DNA of 64,000 nt from Galbibacter kalidii (GCF_026241135.1 NZ_JAPFGA010000008.1:111941-175940); one strand, 5' to 3'; shown: positions 18,901 to 29,282, counted from the first letter of the stretch. Notes: generated by a model not told the origin, from the letters alone. Numbers and translations are program-made.

Positions 18901-20358
18901 TCTCCTTATGGTTTGGAAAAAATAGGGGAGAGTTTGTGCGATCGTATTACGGCAATAAAAAATAAGTTTGATAATGAGGCAGTAGCTGGAATTCCCAAAG
19001 AACCTTACACACCAATAATAAAAAACCTATCTATAGACTACAATGCCGTCGCCAACATAAACGACATAGATATCATTCACCTATATCCTTACGAGAATAC
19101 CTCCAAATACGAAGATATAGAGCAAAACCCTACCTTATTCCCGTTTTTTGATGATGAAGGCACCTTGTTTATCGGTATTGAAAACTTGACACTGGGTGGA
19201 CAATTGTCCGTTTTGTTCCAATTGGCAGAAGCTACGGCCGATTCAGAAAGCGACAGGGCAGAAATCAAATGGCATTATCTCACAAACAATAACTGGCAAA
19301 CTTTAGAACCCGATTTTGATATTCTTTCAGATGAAACGGATGGACTTACAGTTTCAGGTATTGTGACAATTGCTGTGCCGGCTGAAATCAGTAAAACAGG
19401 CAATACTATAATGCCCGACAACTTATACTGGATAAAGGTATCGGCAGGGAAAAATGTAAAATCGGTTGCCGAAACCATAGGAATTCATACCCAGGCGGCA
19501 AAAACATCGGCACGTTTTAGCGAATTAAGCGATAAAACGAGATTGGATACCGCTTTGGCAGCAGGTAGTGTGGCTAAACTTGTTGAAAGTGATTTTAGTG
19601 TTAAAAAAGTAGAGCAATTATATCCTTCATTCGGGGGTAGGTTACCCGAAGCATCCGGTCATTTTTACGTACGTGTAAGTGAACACTTGAAACACAAAGG
19701 CAGGGGGGTAACAATACATGATTATGAAAGAATTGTATTGGAAGGATTTCCTGAGGTTTACAAAGTAAAATGTATTTCCCACACCATGGGACTTTCAGCC
19801 AACAGCTATAGAAGGGATCTGGAAATAGCACCGGGATATACAGTGGTAGCCGTTATTCCTGATTTAACAAAGCTTAAATCCGGTAATCAATTGGAACCAA
19901 AAGTACCTGTAAGCTTACTGGAGAAAATCAGCAGGCATTTAAGAAAGAAAACATCTCCTTTTGCCCGGATAAAAATAATGAACCCAAGATATGAATATGT
20001 AAATGTAACAATAGCGGTAACTCTTCATAAAGGGAAATCCCATAGCTTCTATTCAAAGAAATTAAAAGAGGATATAACCTTATTCCTAGCTCCATGGTTT
20101 TTGGGAGATTCAGAAAAGATAGCCTTTGGTCAGGTTGTGCTCTTCTCAGATATAGTAGGGTTTGTTGAACAATTGGAATATGTAGATTATATAAAAAACC
20201 TGGAGTTAAAAGGTGAATGTGACCAGACTGGGGACATTATCAAACCCTTAACGGCAAGATCTGTTCTTACTGGCGGGGATATTTGTGTAAGTATAGTTGA
20301 AGAAGAATGTATAGAATGTGATGATGAGCCTATACGTGAGCCTCAAATTATTAATTAA
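15976..20358 (+). CDS. Large eCIS baseplate protein with gp6/J-like C-terminus (Afp11/Pvc11-like)
   Basis: 1460 residues. The last 300 (from about 1170) carry the baseplate J/gp6 look: RFSELSDKTRLDTALAAGS, LPEASGHFYVRVSEHLKHKG, VTIHDYERIVLEGFPEVYKV, and a final LAPWFLGDSEKIAFGQVVLF. The first 950 residues are diverged, with an acidic Cys-containing segment near 640-655 and a Pro-rich hinge (KKSPPPPPFRPSDIP) near 955. Subunits build the baseplate wedges around the spike. It is followed by a second large baseplate gene after 19 bases. Confidence 0.88.
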   Translation: MKKASNISHPLKNRSGLSQKNRVKQALLPDSVAIDGKTLADRLYLISEYAKQINFYDHKKDGSEGEFQEISNWVAFFNNSLPFKLAVLSKTDTNELETQFLLLSKELKNNPSKQTLESLLEFIYNKIILPVSTLFNVVEKNQNSFSTSLLSIIKSSFAEPLKSFIGLYNASATFLCVRKRNFNAFLNLPWQLKVEDIYAIEICIQQEKKGKKGAFLKAEAILNTIFYQMLSGFNQITETTPDFIEESLYPLEESLQKKHQPHLALLFTFLEIFKYFQGNLNELGKKHLDFFYEKVLKMIPKEAVPDKAHIVFEVAKHLDEYPLPKDLLLKDGKDINKQDIRFGLDHEIILDKARIKDLRTLSLNPIRDGDNGYIEGVYMAPVANSTDGKGKKFQKEQSPNWATLGAKYSKFIQEGNNIPDQHPQARLGFVLASPVLFLQEGERTIKIFLNCNMGSGASEISKLITNAKTVYTLTDGCIDELSITAKTYVTQILAKQNPYTFDDKKKFLDTRDPVSCDYIFNDKDRHNIMRCIHSSSPVDMPLFKVRFSGEEEWIEGTPEIKINNPPFAELSSPGEIQFELNITLEADKPAVTFFNEEVLKEKIDLKENFPVVKIELNKDLKIDLTQEDEGTETDEDSEEKCCLKKRREENNLSNISPYHFLQQLKLVNAKIDVNVCGVKNLIVQNDENLQDVNKPIYPFGPRPKVGEDWFVDGGADFYIGSREVFCKNWKKFWINTEWKDKPLDLHEHYRFYRDPNFENGDKAITELSFRFLTSILYNGEWVKDSINNNKPPQPTTTDGSEVTEHDKNYSANYNPGELMPLFESVQIENNPCESISISDKTTYGHQINEDFFDGNGYSYSPKSMPIEPLQPLTVNSRKGFVKLTLAGISFQHERFTHVLTRQMMALANLVDPKSIEEALDKLEQAETLCDESENRIDEIKSWSDTLDDLKDEVKKSPPPPPFRPSDIPDTLPDDLSPYGLEKIGESLCDRITAIKNKFDNEAVAGIPKEPYTPIIKNLSIDYNAVANINDIDIIHLYPYENTSKYEDIEQNPTLFPFFDDEGTLFIGIENLTLGGQLSVLFQLAEATADSESDRAEIKWHYLTNNNWQTLEPDFDILSDETDGLTVSGIVTIAVPAEISKTGNTIMPDNLYWIKVSAGKNVKSVAETIGIHTQAAKTSARFSELSDKTRLDTALAAGSVAKLVESDFSVKKVEQLYPSFGGRLPEASGHFYVRVSEHLKHKGRGVTIHDYERIVLEGFPEVYKVKCISHTMGLSANSYRRDLEIAPGYTVVAVIPDLTKLKSGNQLEPKVPVSLLEKISRHLRKKTSPFARIKIMNPRYEYVNVTIAVTLHKGKSHSFYSKKLKEDITLFLAPWFLGDSEKIAFGQVVLFSDIVGFVEQLEYVDYIKNLELKGECDQTGDIIKPLTARSVLTGGDICVSIVEEECIECDDEPIREPQIIN

Positions 20359-20377
20359 ATATAGCAATTAGTACAAA

Positions 20378-23300
20378 ATGGCAACATTACCAGAAAATAC
20401 AACATCCGTTATAAAGTTGACCGATCCGGATCTGCCTCAGTTTCTTGATTTCAAAAAATTAAGAAAAGAAGGACTCGAACATATAGGGAATCTTTCTGGA
20501 AAAATATGGACTGATCACAACGTACACGACCCGGGTATAACCATTCTTGAAGTATTGGTTTATGCACTCATGGATCTGGGCTATAAAACAAATTTACCCT
20601 TTGAAGACTTAATAGCACAAGAGGATACCCAGACTGAGGATGACAATTTTTTAACCCCACTGGAAATATTAACAATAAACCCCGTTACAGTCACCGATTA
20701 CAGAAAACTACTCCTGGAAATTAAAGGGGTCCGTAATGCTTGGTTAATACCTGCAGAACAGGAAAAGCTATTATATATAAATCCGGAAAATAACACGCTG
20801 TCCTGTCAAGATACCCAAGGAGTGATTTATGATTGTAATGACAGGCATGAAGTTTTGGATGACAAATTCAAACAAATTCACCTTAATGGATTATACAATA
20901 TATACATTGAAAAGGAAAATGAGGTTGAAGACAATGATACCCTTATTCAAGAAGTAAAAGAATTACTGTCTGCATATAGAAACCTTTGTGAAGATGTAGC
21001 CAATATAACGGTGTTAAAACCGGTTGATTTCGGGGTATGTGCAGAAGTGGAAATGCATTCCGGTTACAATGCCGAAACCGTCTATAAAAAAATAATAATT
21101 GCGATCAAAAACTTTATACAACCGCAAATAAACTATTATACACTTAACGAACTGCTAGAGAAAGGAAAAGCCATTGACGATATTTTCGCCGGAAGACCAT
21201 ACAGGACTGAAAGTTTTGGTTTTGTTGATACTGAAGAGCTCGAAAACCTAAAAAAAAGAAAATTTATACATCTGTCCGATCTTTATAACGTGATCTTGAC
21301 TATTGAAGGGGTCAGAAAGATTAAAAAAATACATATTAAAGGGGGTAAAATAATTAATGATCCTTCTCCAAAATGGGTAGAAAGTAATATGCTTTGTGAT
21401 GATGAGGTTCCCGTTTTTTCACTGGAAAATACCTGTATTGACCTTTATAGTGCCCAAGGTTTGCTGAATATTGATAAACCTAAAGTACATAAGACCTTTT
21501 CTTTTGCTAAAAAGTTTGAACTTCCATTAAAAGATCTGGATTCACAAATACCATCCGGTAGATACAGGGAAGATTTAGGAGATTATTACTCTATACAAAA
21601 CGATTTTCCTGTTGTATATGGTGTAGGTGATGAAGGCTTACCCGATAGTGCTACATTATTGAGAAAAACCCAGGCACTTCAGTTGAAAGGCTATTTAATG
21701 TTTTACGACCAAATATTGGCTAATTATACATCGCAGTTAACCCATATTCGTTCCTTGTTTTCATTAAAACCTGAAGAGGAAAGAAGTGCTGAGGAGAAGC
21801 AAACTTATTTAACACAACTTCCCGAATCCATTCCGGGAATTGAAAAACTGCTCAAATTTTACGACCAGAGCACAAATATTACCGAAGGCACCGAATTAGC
21901 ATTACCTGTTTCAAATAACTTAGAATGGAAAACAGCTTTGGATAAGCTTAGGAATAATCCGAGGACAGCACTGACTATCGGAAATTACTGCGATGATAAA
22001 AATGGATTGGTCAGCCTTTTTACATTTACTTCAGCAAATATCAGGTCAATTTATATCAACCAGATAATCGATTCTTTTTTTGATGAAAACTATACAATAG
22101 AGATCTTTTCAGACCGCTATGGCTACTTTTTTGTACTGCATCCTTTCATTCCCAATGATTTGTTATTGGTGGGTACTAAAAGATATACGTCTGAAAGTGA
22201 AGCGCGAAATGAAGCCAAAAGTGTTGCTTTTCTAGCTTCAATGCAAGAAAATTATAAACTTGTCACAGAGAAATCAGAAAGCGATACTTTACCGGACAGT
22301 CATTATTTCGGACTTAATTATCATCCTATTTCTTATATGGGGTTAATTAAAGAATTAACCGAAAATAAGGATGAATACATTACAAGGAGAAAACAATTTT
22401 TAGATCATCTGCTTGCTAGGTTCGGTGAAGATTTTACAGATTATACCCTCCTACAATATCAACAAAAAATAAGTAAAGAAGAACAGGATAAAATAACTAT
22501 TAACGACCAGTCATCCTATTTAAATCAATTTGCCGAAATAAGCCGAAACAGGGGCAAAGCTTTTGATTATTTACAACCCTCATGGAATACCGATAATGTT
22601 TCAGGGTTTGAAAAACGTATTTCTTTATTATCCGGAATAGAAAATTACAATCGACGTAACCTATGCAATTTTGAAGTGACACCATGCTTCAGGTTACTGT
22701 TGAAAGATGAGAAAGGAAGTGTACTCTTCAGAAGCAATAGGAGTTATGAAACCAAAGTAGAATTGGATAATGCTTCAGCAAAAGTATTAGCACAGTTACG
22801 CGATCCAAAAACTTATAAACAGTTGGAGAAAAACCTCAATGGTTTTGATGCAACCTCCATGAACAGGATTTTCTCAACAGTTGCAGACGATGAAAATACT
22901 ATCGTTAAAAAGTATCATTACAGTCAGAAATTATTTAATAATAAGGATGAGGAGATTGCCATTAGCAAGAACAAGAAAATGACATCTGCCAAAACGGCAA
23001 ATGATAAGAAAGACGATTTTATAAAAAACATTAACAAACAAGATTTAAAATCTGCTGAAAAGGATAAAACCTATGAGTTGATTCCTATTGAAAAAAAAGA
23101 CCATTATCTCGATGTTAATGCTCTTGATCTAAAAATATCAACCCTCAAAAGTTGGAAATGGCATGTTATCAATGCTGAATCCGCTGAAAAAGAATCAAGT
23201 GATAATATTTTTGAAACCAATAGTGATGAAGCCTGGGATAATCTTGTTGAAGAAAAAAAATACGGTAACTATTTAATCGAACATGACGAAGCACTTCGCT

Positions 23301-26300
23301 GGAAGCTTAAAGTAAATGATTATATAACCTTTACTGCTTTAAATTTTTATCCGGATGCATACAAAGCCGTAGCTGCATGGCGCCAAGCCAAGACATTGGG
23401 CAGTTCAACCAAAAATTATGATGTAGTTGAGAAGGAAAAAGGCGTATATGTAATTTATTTAAAAGGGGAAAAAGGGAACAATATTGCCGTTTCCGGAGAA
23501 ATAGACAGTAGCCAGTTTAATTCAGACAAAGCCATTGATGAATTTGTAAGCGTTTTTACCAATAGGAATACCCAACCCGATTATGACAAAGAAAGGGATA
23601 AATTCGGTTTTAATATCCCTGTAAATAAAACGGAATTCCTGGTTAGTTATATTGCATTTAATACCGAAAAAGATGCACTTCAGGAGATAGAGAAGATATA
23701 TGAATTGGGCAAAACCAAAAAGAACTATTTATTATCAGGGGATGAAGGGAATCCGGAATATAATTTTATCCTCCGCGACAAAGATGACTCGTTTATTGCA
23801 TTGCCATCAAATCATTTTGAAACAGCAGCAGACCGTAATAAGGCATTGAATGCTATCATCCGGTTTTTTAAAAAGAGTGAATTGCCGGTTTTTGTTAAGG
23901 AAGAACCAAGAAGGTATGTCTGGTCACTTTATGACAGTGATGGAAAAATGATAAGGTCATCCGACGAATTTTCATCTAAAAGAAAGGCAAAATTAGATTT
24001 TAATGAGTACGCGGTTAAAGAGCATTCAAAAAGCTATAAAAATCTTTTTGCGCCACATATTTATGAGTTTAAAGTAGGTTCAACTCCCGCACTTTATTGT
24101 TTTTTATATGGAATTACCAATGCGCACAATAAGTTTGAACCACTTTTTATAAGTAATAAGACTTTTAAAAAACCTGAAGAAGCATCGCAGGCATATACAG
24201 ATTTTGCAAATAAATTATCTGCCTTATCCTTGAAAAAAACAAGAGGAAAAAATAAGAAATATGACTTTGCTCTGTATGAATCTTCAAAAATGGAACCCAT
24301 AGCAGTTCAGTATAAAAGTGGTAGGGAAAAGGCATCTATAGAAGCAGCGGAAACCAGCACAAATTATATAAAAAGTATATACACCAAGAGCGGACAAGCC
24401 CGGAAAAGTTTTGTAGCAAATGAAATGGCCGAAAGCCAGGAGGGAAGATATCAATGGAGGTTTTACAAAAAGAACAACCCTTTGGTTAGAAGTCCTTACT
24501 GTTGTGAAAGTGAATCGCTTGCAAAACGGATTAAATCCATTATATGTGGTATCATACCACCAATTGACCTGAAGGAATGTCCGCCTAAACCCATTGTGGT
24601 ATGCCCGAAAAAAGATTCGAAAAAAGATTCGAAAAAATACCATTATCAGATATGTTTTGGAGACAAAGAAAAGAAAGAAAAGAATGAGTTTGTATTGATT
24701 AGTTATGTGGGGTATAATACCCATCAGGAGGCTGTAGATGCCTGGAAAAAAGAGTTGCTTGACGTAATTGATCTGGCAAGGAACCCTAAACAATATGAGG
24801 AAAATGGTAAAATTAGTACGGACGAAGTTTATAAGGACCCTAATTCCAAGGCATGTGATGATGCTTCATTTATAGCGGTAATCCCCGAAAGAATTAAACA
24901 GAAAGTAGAAGGAACCAGATCGGATTTAGTGGAGTACTATACAAAACTAGCTGATATTTTCCCCATCTATAAAATTGAAGAAGATGATGTGGTAAAATAT
25001 AAATACCGTGTAGTTGTTCCCGAGGAAGGACTTATCAGTATTGATTGTGAATATAAAGGCGGTGAGCATTTAGGAAGTTTAATATGGACAAGTATTGATT
25101 GTTTTGAAAGTTATGAAGAAGCTGTTAAGGCCTATCAACATTTTTATGCCCTTGCGGGGACGTCAAATAATTGCAGGATATTTTGTGAAAGAGGTTGTTA
25201 CTATGTGGGATTAATCGAAGTTTTGGCAGAGAGCTTTTGTGAATACAATAGTGAGGATGAAGCTTGGGACGCAGCCTTTCCGGAAGCAAAAGACAGCTGT
25301 AACAATTGCCTTCCCGGCGGGGTTAGGGAATTTGTTTATGCAGCCGAAGATGATAAAAACTTTATACCCGTTTGCGATCAGAACTACTGGAAGTTTAAAG
25401 TCGTTTCTCCTGCTTATTTTGTGGCAGATCATAAGTGTTATTATAATTCTGGATTCGAGAGGGACAAGAACATGGAAAAATGGGTGGATGCTCTGGAACA
25501 GCTGAATTGGAGCGACTATACTTATTTCAATCAGGGATCGAACGAAACAATAAATGCTGTAGAATCAGGATTTATGGCAAGAATGACCAATTTGCCATCC
25601 GAAAGATACCAACTGGGAGATATTTGCGATATAGTACATACAATTAGAGAGTGTTTAAAAGGATGTTCAAAAGGGGCGGAAGATCAAGAAAGTCATCAAG
25701 CAAAACTCATAAATTGCTTAAAGGAAAAGATAAAGAATGAGGCTTTCCTGAATGCCATGAACGATCTTGATATAACTGCTTTATATCGTATAGCCGATTA
25801 TTTTCCAGTGTATAAAACTGAAAAAGGGTATTGTTACAGGCTTTACTGGCCTCAGAATGACCGGGTAATTACAGAAAATGGACTGCAACCATGTGGTTGT
25901 GACGGCACGGTTGTTGAAGATAGTGATAGTCCTTGTAACGAACCCTATCCCTTTGTAAGTAGCAACTGTTATAATTGTTGTTCTGAAGCCTTAGATGCAT
26001 TTATGAAGTTTTGTGAATTAATTAAATCAGGCTCATATGCTTTGGAATGTACCTCAGTTAGTGAATATGGTCCTTATAGCTTCAGAATAGTAGATAAAAG
26101 TAAGGAACTGGCCTATCACCCACAGCAGTATGATAGCTTACAGGAAGTGAAAGATGCCATTAAAATAACCAAATCTTGTGTCAATGATGTGGGAATGCAT
26201 CTTCTGGAACATATTTTACTAAGGCCAAAAACAGACCGCGAATGTAGAGGGGATATTATAATTGATGCTGATGGTAACAGGACATCTTTCGATTGCCTGC

Positions 26301-27343
26301 TTCCTATATGTCCGGACTATTGTTGTGATATAGAATGGCAAAAAGATACTGAAAATGAGGATTCCTGTGCAGAAGAAAATTCAAATATAATCCATTATCT
26401 ACCGGGGAGTGATCCATATTCTTTTTGGGCAACCGTGGTATTACCTTCATGGGCAAAACGTTTCAGAACCGAGGAATCGCGACAGGCCTTTGAAAAATTA
26501 CTTTACAAAGAAGTTCCGGCATTGGTTGGACTTAATATTTTATGGCTCTCGCCACGGGATATGTGCAGGTTTGAAGAAGGGTACAGGAAATGGTTGCAAT
26601 GGATGCAAGATCCAAACAATATCTGTGATTTTGATGATTTAAAATGTGTACTGGCCCGTCTTATAAAAAACCTTAAGTCGGAAGCGGTTTGTCCGTCACC
26701 TCCCGGACAGCAAGGGAACTGCAATTGCGAAGAAGAAGATCAAAGGGATATCGATCCGTGTTGCTTACCCCCTGATGCAAAAGGAACCCTATTTTGGGGA
26801 TATTGTCCGCCAGAAAATATACCTGTGGATGACCCGGGGCCGTTCGTTACTACCCACGTATCTTCGGTGAGGTCTGAAGCTACAGAGGTTAAAGCTATTG
26901 AAGATGATGGTAAAGCAACATTAACCATGGTCAGGAAGAGAAAACCTGCATACCTATCCAATATTGTAGAAGTAGCCGATGAGCGTATGTTAAAAACCAA
27001 AAGTTATGAGCGTACACATTTCTTTTTGGAAAATATCCCCACAATAGACAGCTATGTTCAACTGGTCAATTTTTTTAAGAGATACAGTCTGCAGAAAGAC
27101 AACAAGCTCGAAAGCTTCTTTGAATTGATCAAAAATGCCACTTGGCATTTACTCGATAAACTGGTGCTTGAAAGAAAGACAAGCCTTAAAAAGACAGAGA
27201 TAAGCAAGTTGAAATCCAGTCTGAAAACATTGGAGGAAAAAGGAATATCCCTTAAACAAATCAATAAAGAATGGAAAAGTGAAGACCTAAAATCATTGGC
27301 GAATAAAAAGCCTTTAAATCAGCTTAAAAAAATATTAAAGTAA
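20378..27343 (+). CDS. Giant eCIS baseplate wedge protein (Afp12/Pvc12-like) with internal repeat expansion
   Basis: 2321 residues. The start has the wedge motif WTDHNVHDPGITILEVLVYA (44-63), and the end the conserved blocks HLLEHILLRP (about 1940) and DPYSFWATVVLPSWAKRFR (about 2005). Between about 570 and 1935 lie many modules of about 50-60 residues with the pattern aromatic-x-Trp/Phe-x-hydrophobic, a turn with D/N/G, a strand, then S..F.S...A and an amphipathic helix (for example RRYVWSLYDSDGKMIRSSDE near 1178 and GRYQWRFYKKNN near 1356). They recall DUF1508/YegP units. The protein is more than twice the size I know for this class, and unusually rich in cysteine from 1380 on. Confidence 0.85.
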   Translation: MATLPENTTSVIKLTDPDLPQFLDFKKLRKEGLEHIGNLSGKIWTDHNVHDPGITILEVLVYALMDLGYKTNLPFEDLIAQEDTQTEDDNFLTPLEILTINPVTVTDYRKLLLEIKGVRNAWLIPAEQEKLLYINPENNTLSCQDTQGVIYDCNDRHEVLDDKFKQIHLNGLYNIYIEKENEVEDNDTLIQEVKELLSAYRNLCEDVANITVLKPVDFGVCAEVEMHSGYNAETVYKKIIIAIKNFIQPQINYYTLNELLEKGKAIDDIFAGRPYRTESFGFVDTEELENLKKRKFIHLSDLYNVILTIEGVRKIKKIHIKGGKIINDPSPKWVESNMLCDDEVPVFSLENTCIDLYSAQGLLNIDKPKVHKTFSFAKKFELPLKDLDSQIPSGRYREDLGDYYSIQNDFPVVYGVGDEGLPDSATLLRKTQALQLKGYLMFYDQILANYTSQLTHIRSLFSLKPEEERSAEEKQTYLTQLPESIPGIEKLLKFYDQSTNITEGTELALPVSNNLEWKTALDKLRNNPRTALTIGNYCDDKNGLVSLFTFTSANIRSIYINQIIDSFFDENYTIEIFSDRYGYFFVLHPFIPNDLLLVGTKRYTSESEARNEAKSVAFLASMQENYKLVTEKSESDTLPDSHYFGLNYHPISYMGLIKELTENKDEYITRRKQFLDHLLARFGEDFTDYTLLQYQQKISKEEQDKITINDQSSYLNQFAEISRNRGKAFDYLQPSWNTDNVSGFEKRISLLSGIENYNRRNLCNFEVTPCFRLLLKDEKGSVLFRSNRSYETKVELDNASAKVLAQLRDPKTYKQLEKNLNGFDATSMNRIFSTVADDENTIVKKYHYSQKLFNNKDEEIAISKNKKMTSAKTANDKKDDFIKNINKQDLKSAEKDKTYELIPIEKKDHYLDVNALDLKISTLKSWKWHVINAESAEKESSDNIFETNSDEAWDNLVEEKKYGNYLIEHDEALRWKLKVNDYITFTALNFYPDAYKAVAAWRQAKTLGSSTKNYDVVEKEKGVYVIYLKGEKGNNIAVSGEIDSSQFNSDKAIDEFVSVFTNRNTQPDYDKERDKFGFNIPVNKTEFLVSYIAFNTEKDALQEIEKIYELGKTKKNYLLSGDEGNPEYNFILRDKDDSFIALPSNHFETAADRNKALNAIIRFFKKSELPVFVKEEPRRYVWSLYDSDGKMIRSSDEFSSKRKAKLDFNEYAVKEHSKSYKNLFAPHIYEFKVGSTPALYCFLYGITNAHNKFEPLFISNKTFKKPEEASQAYTDFANKLSALSLKKTRGKNKKYDFALYESSKMEPIAVQYKSGREKASIEAAETSTNYIKSIYTKSGQARKSFVANEMAESQEGRYQWRFYKKNNPLVRSPYCCESESLAKRIKSIICGIIPPIDLKECPPKPIVVCPKKDSKKDSKKYHYQICFGDKEKKEKNEFVLISYVGYNTHQEAVDAWKKELLDVIDLARNPKQYEENGKISTDEVYKDPNSKACDDASFIAVIPERIKQKVEGTRSDLVEYYTKLADIFPIYKIEEDDVVKYKYRVVVPEEGLISIDCEYKGGEHLGSLIWTSIDCFESYEEAVKAYQHFYALAGTSNNCRIFCERGCYYVGLIEVLAESFCEYNSEDEAWDAAFPEAKDSCNNCLPGGVREFVYAAEDDKNFIPVCDQNYWKFKVVSPAYFVADHKCYYNSGFERDKNMEKWVDALEQLNWSDYTYFNQGSNETINAVESGFMARMTNLPSERYQLGDICDIVHTIRECLKGCSKGAEDQESHQAKLINCLKEKIKNEAFLNAMNDLDITALYRIADYFPVYKTEKGYCYRLYWPQNDRVITENGLQPCGCDGTVVEDSDSPCNEPYPFVSSNCYNCCSEALDAFMKFCELIKSGSYALECTSVSEYGPYSFRIVDKSKELAYHPQQYDSLQEVKDAIKITKSCVNDVGMHLLEHILLRPKTDRECRGDIIIDADGNRTSFDCLLPICPDYCCDIEWQKDTENEDSCAEENSNIIHYLPGSDPYSFWATVVLPSWAKRFRTEESRQAFEKLLYKEVPALVGLNILWLSPRDMCRFEEGYRKWLQWMQDPNNICDFDDLKCVLARLIKNLKSEAVCPSPPGQQGNCNCEEEDQRDIDPCCLPPDAKGTLFWGYCPPENIPVDDPGPFVTTHVSSVRSEATEVKAIEDDGKATLTMVRKRKPAYLSNIVEVADERMLKTKSYERTHFFLENIPTIDSYVQLVNFFKRYSLQKDNKLESFFELIKNATWHLLDKLVLERKTSLKKTEISKLKSSLKTLEEKGISLKQINKEWKSEDLKSLANKKPLNQLKKILK

Positions 27344-28789
27344 ATGGCAAATAAGCACCTCATAGGAAGACAGGTTTTTCAGGTGGAAATAAATTCTTCC
27401 CAAAAGGCCTATGCCGTTCAGCAACAGTTAAGTGAGATGGTATGGAAAAATCTGGTGCCGGAATTAAACAAGTTGTTTGACAGTATTTGTGGTGAAGATG
27501 AACTTATGCGTTTTGACACCATAGAACTCGATATCGGGGAAATTGATTTAAACGAAAAGAGTACAGCTGATTTTGTTGAAAAAATAATAAGCCTTCTTAA
27601 AGAGAAATGTACAAGGAAACACCTGTCATTTAAATTGAAAGATATCCCGGGTCATTCAAAAAAAGATAATTCTCAAAAATCACTCGGGGCATATTACTTT
27701 GATTTATGGTTATACTGGCTCGAAAAAGGCACCTTGCCTTCTTATGCCATTCAACCAGAAGAAGATTGGCTCGAAAAAGTATTGGAAACATTGGCATTGG
27801 ATTTTGATGCAACAGTACTTCTCGGAAAAACACTGGAAAAGTATGACTTTGCAATGGATAGGTTAATCCTGCAACACTCCATAAAAGATTTAAAATCTAT
27901 TGTGGAACTCTATACAGGTTATTCCCAAACTGGTTTGCTGGAGTTCTTTAAGGAATTGCAATTCTTATTCAAAAAGGTTTCTGTTCAAACAGAAATAAGT
28001 TACAGAAAGCTGGAGATAAAACTTTGGAAAGCTGTTTTCAGAACTGTAATCCTTAAAAGAAGAAAATCAGACAGTAAAACAATAGCAAAACTGATTATTA
28101 ATGATATCCCTGGAACACTGATCAATAAAATATCGGAATCAAATCTTTTAAAAACTTCCGACTATCCTTTTTTAAGAGAAGTTTTTAATAATAAAGTAGA
28201 GATCAACACCTTTAAAGAAGTAGAAAATTTAGTTGATACTGGGGATGAGTCAACTCCTGAAACAGGTTTAAAAGATAAAGAGATAGTATCCCCCCAATTT
28301 TTTAAAAACGCAGGGATCATACTGGTACACCCCTTTTTAAATCATCTTTTTAAAAAGTTAGATCTTTTGGAAGATATGGCATTCAAAAACTTTGAATGTC
28401 AAAATAAGGCTGTATTGCTGTTAGAATATATAGCAACCGGGAATGAACATATTCCCGAATACGAAATGGTTCTTCCTAAGTTCCTTTGTGAAATGCCCGC
28501 TAATATACCTCTTGATCATACCCTTTTACTGACGGAAGAGGAAAAAGAAGAAGCAAATGGGTTATTACAGGCAGTTATAGAACATTGGGGAGCTCTGGGA
28601 ACCACCTCAATTGATGGTGTACGGGAAGGATTTTTAATGCGGGAAGGAAAACTGGAAAAAGAACAAACAGGCTGGAAATTGTATGTAGAACATAAAACCA
28701 TAGATGTTTTGTTAGACCGTTTACCATGGAACTTGAGTATTGTCAAGCTACCATGGATGAAAGAAATGCTAAAAGTAGAATGGAGATGA
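27344..28789 (+). CDS. eCIS tape measure protein (CIS_TMP-like)
   Basis: 481 residues starting MANKHLIGRQVFQVEINS, followed by MRFDTIELDIGEIDLN and, near the C-terminus, KNAGIILVHPFLNHLFKKLDL and LPWNLSIVKLPWMKEMLKVEW, which are the family marks of contractile-injection tape measure proteins in Bacteroidota. It sets tube length during assembly. Its start codon follows the stop of the giant baseplate gene without a gap. Confidence 0.9.
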   Translation: MANKHLIGRQVFQVEINSSQKAYAVQQQLSEMVWKNLVPELNKLFDSICGEDELMRFDTIELDIGEIDLNEKSTADFVEKIISLLKEKCTRKHLSFKLKDIPGHSKKDNSQKSLGAYYFDLWLYWLEKGTLPSYAIQPEEDWLEKVLETLALDFDATVLLGKTLEKYDFAMDRLILQHSIKDLKSIVELYTGYSQTGLLEFFKELQFLFKKVSVQTEISYRKLEIKLWKAVFRTVILKRRKSDSKTIAKLIINDIPGTLINKISESNLLKTSDYPFLREVFNNKVEINTFKEVENLVDTGDESTPETGLKDKEIVSPQFFKNAGIILVHPFLNHLFKKLDLLEDMAFKNFECQNKAVLLLEYIATGNEHIPEYEMVLPKFLCEMPANIPLDHTLLLTEEEKEEANGLLQAVIEHWGALGTTSIDGVREGFLMREGKLEKEQTGWKLYVEHKTIDVLLDRLPWNLSIVKLPWMKEMLKVEWR

Positions 28790-28810
28790 TAAACATAAAA
28801 ATTAAGGATC

Positions 28811-29221
28811 ATGGAAAAGACAACACCTCGCAGATATGCCTATCAATATGCAGTAAAATTGGTATGTACGGCACACATTCCCGGAACATCACAAACTTCG
28901 GATGGCTTGTTGCCGGGCGTTTATGAAACAGCGGTGAACATTCACAATCCGAGCGAAAAAGCTGTAAAACTGAGAAAAAAACTGGCACATCCCGGTCAGG
29001 TATCCAAATTTAAAAATTCAACCATCAAGTCGGATGGTGTAGAACGTTTTGTTTGCCGTAATATTCAAGATTTCGGCATCACTTTTATTCACGGTTTTGA
29101 AGGTTTTCTGGTCATTGAGAGTTCGGATAGTCTGGATGTAACAGCAGTATATACCGCCGGAGCAAGTGGGGGAAGTATTACCAGTATGGATGTAGAACAG
29201 ATTAAAGAACGTAAACTATAA
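28811..29221 (+). CDS. Small beta-rich protein of unknown function in the eCIS operon
   Basis: 136 residues. The pattern YAYQYAVKLVCTAHIPGT, GVYETAVNIHNPS, VKLRKKLAHPG and FLVIESSDSLDVTAVYTAG suggests a compact beta-sandwich; similar small proteins occur in many bacteria without known function. No signal peptide. Placed between tape measure and cargo genes, it could be a fibre or cargo adaptor; there is no recognisable Afp13-type fibre in this locus. Confidence 0.65.
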   Translation: MEKTTPRRYAYQYAVKLVCTAHIPGTSQTSDGLLPGVYETAVNIHNPSEKAVKLRKKLAHPGQVSKFKNSTIKSDGVERFVCRNIQDFGITFIHGFEGFLVIESSDSLDVTAVYTAGASGGSITSMDVEQIKERKL

Positions 29222-29282
29222 AAACAAAAAGCTGAAAGCAACTGTTGAAAAAACAGCCACTACCGCCCAAAATCAAATCCAG

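Noticed and set aside
24606..24640. 12-base tandem repeat encoding KKDSKKDSKK
   Set aside because: Short low-complexity linker in the giant baseplate protein; no sign of wider meaning.
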